This document shows, piece by piece, positions 60,635 through 64,000 of a DNA stretch of 64,000 bases (positions are counted from its first letter, which is position 1; every line of letters starts with the position of its first letter). Location: the NCBI GenBank assembly GCA_021325025.1, contig JAJPHZ010000041.1, forward strand, positions 62,001 to 126,000, given 5' to 3'. The notes under the pieces were generated by a model, which was not told the DNA's origin, searched no databases, and saw only the letters and a list, made by a program, of their open reading frames with translations. Both the position numbers and the translations under genes were made by a program. The stretch comes from Pseudomonadota bacterium (GTDB lineage Bacteria > Desulfobacterota > Binatia > Binatales > Binataceae).

Positions 60635-61768
60635 ATGCCCATCCACGACGTCGGGAGGCTGCTCCCTGCCGATGAAATGGTGTGCCACCAGATCGCCGAC
60701 TCGTTCGCCACCGTGCGGGAGTCGGAGCGTCAGTGGACCGAGAAGCTGTGGTGCGCCATGGCCGCCCGGGACGGGTCAGTCAGCGTCGACCTGGGCCTGG
60801 GCAAGTACATCAATCGCAACGTCATGGACGCCTTTGGCGGCGTCTCGCGCGGCTATGAGCAGTGGACCGTGCGCGCAAGCCGCGAACTGTGGCCTGATCC
60901 GGACAGGACGGTGGTCGGTCCGGTTCATTACGAGGTCCTCGAGCCCCTGAAGAAGGTGCGCCTGCACCTTGCCCGCAACGAGCACCAGCCGATCGCCTTT
61001 GATCTCATTTTCGAGGGCCTCATGCAGCCTTTCTTCGAGGAACGTCACCGCTACCGGACGCAATTTCGGGTGGCGAGCGACGTCGTCCGCTACCATCAAT
61101 CGGGTACGGCCTCGGGCTGGCTGCTACTGAACGGAGAACGAATCGAAGTTTCCGACTGGATAGCGGCCCGAGATCACTCGTGGGGGATGCGCGATCACGT
61201 CGGCACCCCGCTGACCGACATCCAGCCGGCGCAGCGCTCCCCCGGACGCACCTGCTTCCACTGGACGCCTTGGATCTTCACGCGTCCCGACGGATCGCAC
61301 TACGAGATCATGCAGTACATCATCAGCAACGAGGCGCAGCCTCACTTCTCGGGCTCCGTCAACTATCCAGACGGGCGTCAGGAGCGCATCATCCGCTCCG
61401 AAGTAATCCCCGCCTTCGACCCAGGCACGCGCGAGCTGCGCAGCGCCAGGTTCAAGCTGTACATGGAATCAGGGGAGGTCCGCGCCATCGAGTCCGAATG
61501 TCAAGGACTCTCCGGATTTCACCTGAGCACGGCGGGCTACGGCGGCTGGGCCAGAGCCTATCATGGCGTCTGGAAGGGTGAGCTCCACGTCGAAGGCGAT
61601 TACGTGCAGAACTGCCTCACGCATCCCGAGATCGGTATGGTGCGCGACCGGCCGACCAGGCTGCGCGAAGGCGATGCGGTGGGCTGGGGCATCCATGAGT
61701 ACTTCTACACGGGTGCCTGGCCGGAGTTCGGGCTCGGTCCGGAGGTTCCGGAACGGCGCGTCACCTGA
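60635..61768 (+). CDS. Lipocalin-like (CrtC/AttH-type) protein
   Basis: A 377-residue protein without signal peptide, built from two beta-rich halves. RDHSWGMRDHVG in the middle and GYGGWARAYHGVWKGEL late in the sequence resemble the conserved parts of the carotenoid 1,2-hydratase/AttH-like superfamily, which binds hydrophobic ligands in a lipocalin-like barrel. AAGGAGGT precedes the ATG. Given the DUF1329, TetR and LLM neighbours it may bind or convert a terpenoid; this is an inference. Call is not certain. Confidence 0.55.
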   Translation: MPIHDVGRLLPADEMVCHQIADSFATVRESERQWTEKLWCAMAARDGSVSVDLGLGKYINRNVMDAFGGVSRGYEQWTVRASRELWPDPDRTVVGPVHYEVLEPLKKVRLHLARNEHQPIAFDLIFEGLMQPFFEERHRYRTQFRVASDVVRYHQSGTASGWLLLNGERIEVSDWIAARDHSWGMRDHVGTPLTDIQPAQRSPGRTCFHWTPWIFTRPDGSHYEIMQYIISNEAQPHFSGSVNYPDGRQERIIRSEVIPAFDPGTRELRSARFKLYMESGEVRAIESECQGLSGFHLSTAGYGGWARAYHGVWKGELHVEGDYVQNCLTHPEIGMVRDRPTRLREGDAVGWGIHEYFYTGAWPEFGLGPEVPERRVT

Positions 61769-61794
61769 GGCCACGTGCGGTCGCCGGTCAACGC

Positions 61795-62436
61795 TCAGCG
61801 TGCGGACTTTGCGCGCCCGGTGGCGGCGGCGGGCGGCTTGAGGCCCGCAATCCAGACGTCGGTCATGACCTCAACCAATTCATCGTCGCTGATGTTCTTG
61901 CGTACCTCCGGCGCTGCCAGCAAGAAGGCGAAGGCGGCCCGGAACTGGGTGGCCAACAGAGCGATCCTCACCCGTGCCTGATGCTCCATGCCCTTGGGCC
62001 AGCGGGCCAGATACTTGGGCATCTGGTCGACCAATCCCATCGTCGCCCGGTCCGGCATCGGGCCCTCGACCATCTGCGCCGCGATGCCGGCGGTTATCGC
62101 AACTCGATTGGTCTCCAGCCATTCGATCGCGCGGCGCATCCAGTCCCGGAAGTCATCGCGCGAGCCGCTTTCGAGCAAATTGTCGAGTTCCGAGTAGAAC
62201 TGCTGGACCTCGGGAATCATCCGTAAGCCGAGCTCGGCGATGATGTCCTGCTTGCTGTGGAAGTGAAGATAGAACGTCGCCCGGCTCGCGCCCGCGGCAG
62301 CGGCGATATCGTCGGCGGTGGCAGCAACGTAGCCCTTGTGCGCGAAGACCTTTAGCGCCCCTTGGATGAGCCGCTCGCGGGTGAATTCCCGCTGCTGCTC
62401 GCGGAGGGAAGGCGCGGCGGTGTCAGCCTTTGGCAT
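61795..62436 (-). CDS. TetR-family transcriptional regulator
   Basis: A 213-residue regulator. The N-terminal HTH reads TRERLIQGALKVFAHKGYVAATADDIAAAAGASRATFYLHF (in part) and is typical TetR; the rest is a helical ligand domain. It probably represses the DUF1329 and lipocalin-like genes through the palindrome at 60564 and perhaps itself. It converges on the lipocalin-like gene. Ligand unknown. Confidence 0.9.
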   Translation of the reverse strand: MPKADTAAPSLREQQREFTRERLIQGALKVFAHKGYVAATADDIAAAAGASRATFYLHFHSKQDIIAELGLRMIPEVQQFYSELDNLLESGSRDDFRDWMRRAIEWLETNRVAITAGIAAQMVEGPMPDRATMGLVDQMPKYLARWPKGMEHQARVRIALLATQFRAAFAFLLAAPEVRKNISDDELVEVMTDVWIAGLKPPAAATGRAKSAR

Positions 62437-62519
62437 TGATCGCTGTTCCTTTGTCGCAACACTCCCGGGGTGCGGAGCAACCGAAGCTCGCGGCCCTGCT
62501 ATCCACCTCGGTGACGTCC

Positions 62520-63716
62520 CTAATTGACCACGGTACCTGACTGAACTGCTGTAACGTCACCGGTGTAGCTGATCGGCTCCTGCAGCGGGATGGCATGCAT
62601 GGCCGGCAGGACCTCGCGCGCGAACAGGCGCAGGCTGCGGTGCGCAACTTCAAGCGGCATCGAGCCGTACTTGAACACCAGCATGAACTCCTCGGGATGG
62701 AAGGCGTCGCACAGCGTTTGGAGTTTGCGCAGGCATTGCTCGGGTGTTCCCCAGACGTGGTTGTTGATGTAGGTGGCGGCCATGTGTTGGGTGAGCACCT
62801 CGCGGCTGGGGACGACCCCGGCCTGTGCGGCGTAGTGCTCGTAGCCCTTGATGTGGGCGAAGTGGTCGCCGCCGAGTTCGTACTCCCGCGCCGCGCTGTC
62901 GACGTACTGCGGGATGTACTTCCGTGCCAACTCCTCGGCCTGGGACGCCGCCGCAGCGCACATGACGTTTAGGTGGATGCGCGGACGCGCCGGCGGCAGG
63001 CCAATCTGCGCGCGCACCCGCCCGAACGCCTCCAGATCGGCGTGGTAATCCTCGAACGCCTTCTGCGGTATGATCATCGGTCTGAGCCCATGGCGCGCGC
63101 CGATGGGCGCTGACTGCGGGCTTCCCCACGAGAAGTGGAGATTGTCGATGAGCTGGCGCGCATCGCGCGGACGCGGCCGCACCGTGATATCCCGCAAGTT
63201 GTAGATCTCGCCCTCGTAAGAGAACTGCTCCTGCGTCAGCGCCAGCTTGACAATCTCAACGCCCTCATCGAAACGTTGCCGCGACTCGTTCATGTCGATG
63301 CCCAGTTGGCGGAACTCGCGGCGCGCGGCGCCGCGCCCGAAACCGATGAACGGCGTCCGCCCGCGCATCGCGTACTGGAGCATGATGATGTCCTCCGCCA
63401 CCCGGATCGGATGATGCCAGGGCAGCACGACGACCATCGTCCCGAGATCGATTCTGCTCGTGGCGCCGGCGAAGAAGGTCAGGAGCTGCAGCGCGTTCGT
63501 CACCATCGTATACGGTGTCACGTGGTGCTCGATGGTCCACAGCGAGTCGAAGCCCAGTTCCTCGACCTGCAGACCGAACTCGATCTCCTCCTGCCAGATC
63601 CTGGCGTCCGCGGCGGGGTCGAGCGCCGGCGCGTCCTGCCCGCGCTCCTTCGCCTCGTACCGATCCCAGTCCGCGTAGTTCTGCACGTACAATGTAACTC
63701 CAACCCGCATATTCAT
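62520..63716 (-). CDS. Luciferase-like flavin/F420-dependent oxidoreductase
   Basis: A 398-residue LLM protein, longer than the other four: RVGVTLYVQNYADWDRYEAK, then FDSLWTIEHHVTPYTMVTNALQLLTFFAG (in part), IDLGTMVVVLPWHHPIRVAEDI, RGRTPFIGFGRGAARREFRQLGI. This is the class of group 3 alkanal/terpene monooxygenase-like proteins. The ATG at 63716 is chosen; a GTG at 63731 and ATG at 63710 are also in frame. It follows the TetR gene on the same strand by 83 bases. Confidence 0.88.
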   Translation of the reverse strand: MNMRVGVTLYVQNYADWDRYEAKERGQDAPALDPAADARIWQEEIEFGLQVEELGFDSLWTIEHHVTPYTMVTNALQLLTFFAGATSRIDLGTMVVVLPWHHPIRVAEDIIMLQYAMRGRTPFIGFGRGAARREFRQLGIDMNESRQRFDEGVEIVKLALTQEQFSYEGEIYNLRDITVRPRPRDARQLIDNLHFSWGSPQSAPIGARHGLRPMIIPQKAFEDYHADLEAFGRVRAQIGLPPARPRIHLNVMCAAAASQAEELARKYIPQYVDSAAREYELGGDHFAHIKGYEHYAAQAGVVPSREVLTQHMAATYINNHVWGTPEQCLRKLQTLCDAFHPEEFMLVFKYGSMPLEVAHRSLRLFAREVLPAMHAIPLQEPISYTGDVTAVQSGTVVN

Positions 63717-63747
63717 CTGGTTTCCCGCCACGGTGGTCTCGCTCGCT

Positions 63748-63775
63748 AGACAGTCTGACTACTCTTCAGGTATTC
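63748..63775. promoter_or_regulatory. Possible TetR half sites upstream of the LLM gene
   Basis: AGACAGTCT (63748-63756) and, further on, ATTCTGTC repeat the AGACA/TTCTGTC parts of the palindrome at 60564-60580. They lie 32-60 bases before the LLM start. Only partial matches, so weak. Confidence 0.3.
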
Positions 63776-63891
63776 TGTCAAATGGTCGGATCAATCTTCA
63801 ACCCATTGCCGGAGTTTCTGCATCCTTCCATCCAACCGTGCTCGGGTCGGGGCGGGTGGTGGCGCGAGCGAACAAACGCTCACGCGGCATG

Positions 63892-63919
63892 GCGGGGACG
63901 CCCGTCCCGCTCGTTTTTT
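63892..63919 (+). terminator. Terminator-like hairpin near the right end
   Basis: GCGGGGAC (63892-63899, one bulged G) pairs with GTCCCGC (63904-63910), followed three bases later by six T (63914-63919). No + strand gene was found just before it, so it may belong to an unseen RNA or be a repeat element. Confidence 0.4.
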
Positions 63920-64000
63920 CTTCGGGCCATGAGTATCTCTGATAAGCGGTCCCAATCAGCGAGCCGAGACAGGCTGCGGCTAGGCCACTCGGGATTGTGT

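Noticed and set aside
63733..63942. 69-codon + strand ORF at the right end
   Set aside because: No SD, no family features, and it overlaps the likely promoter of the LLM gene and a hairpin.
1..64000. CRISPR arrays, tRNA or rRNA genes
   Set aside because: No regularly spaced repeats and no cloverleaf or rRNA-like sequence was noticed in any of the gene-free gaps.

Overview
The window looks like a GC-rich bacterial chromosome segment that contains the replication origin neighbourhood (dnaN and dnaA near 4.7-7.4 kb, with a cluster of DnaA-box-like 9-mers just upstream of dnaA). The gene content is unusually rich in CoA-transferases of the CaiB/BaiF family, acyl-CoA dehydrogenases, luciferase-like F420/FMN oxidoreductases, amidohydrolases, a P450 and two DUF1329 outer-membrane-type proteins. 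That mix resembles soil and sediment Deltaproteobacteria-related lineages such as Binatota. This is an inference from gene content; no 16S rRNA or other marker was read and no search was run.

Region 1 (1-26 kb) is mostly housekeeping. It carries the 3' part of a CoA-transferase, a secreted DUF4412-like protein with a flippase-like membrane protein, a YchF-like GTPase, dnaN/dnaA and the putative oriC. An operon hemL-atpZ-atpI-atpB-atpE runs away from the origin and ends at a strong intrinsic terminator. A P-type ATPase, an Smr protein, a Ppx/GppA-HD phosphatase with two overlapping thymidylate-kinase-like genes, AsmA, an MFS carrier, pyrD, a uracil-DNA glycosylase and a beta-lactamase-fold esterase follow. 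At 24.8-25.1 kb lies the wreck of a toxin-antitoxin module (Phd/YefM-like antitoxin joined to the tail of a PIN toxin), just before a MoxR ATPase.

Region 2 (26-47 kb) is catabolic: CoA-transferase, luciferase-like oxidoreductases, a D-2-hydroxyacid dehydrogenase, an MFS carrier, an XRE regulator divergent from a DUF1329 gene, a methyltransferase, two tandem amidohydrolases (one with its metal-binding Asp lost), an HSL-type esterase, a ferredoxin/zinc-ribbon fusion, a probable two-subunit acyl-CoA dehydrogenase, and an SMP-30-like lactonase.

Region 3 (47-50 kb) holds ftsB, a CopD/HemJ-like membrane protein, a strongly expressed-looking 32-residue lysine-rich mini-protein behind a clear sigma70 promoter, and an alpha/beta hydrolase that lacks its nucleophile serine.

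Region 4 (50-64 kb) is again catabolic: a ferredoxin-metallo-beta-lactamase fusion, alpha/beta hydrolase and P450 on one strand; CoA-transferase, lipoprotein, DUF2318-like protein, acyl-CoA dehydrogenase and oxidoreductase on the other; then a phosphotransferase, the second DUF1329 gene, a lipocalin-like (CrtC/AttH-type) protein, a TetR regulator and a further luciferase-like enzyme. A perfect 7-3-7 palindrome between the divergent DUF1329 and lipocalin-like genes is the best candidate operator for that TetR protein. Taken together the catabolic genes suggest uptake, CoA activation, oxidation and beta-oxidation of a hydrophobic (terpenoid, steroid or aromatic) carbon source, but the substrate cannot be read from the sequence.
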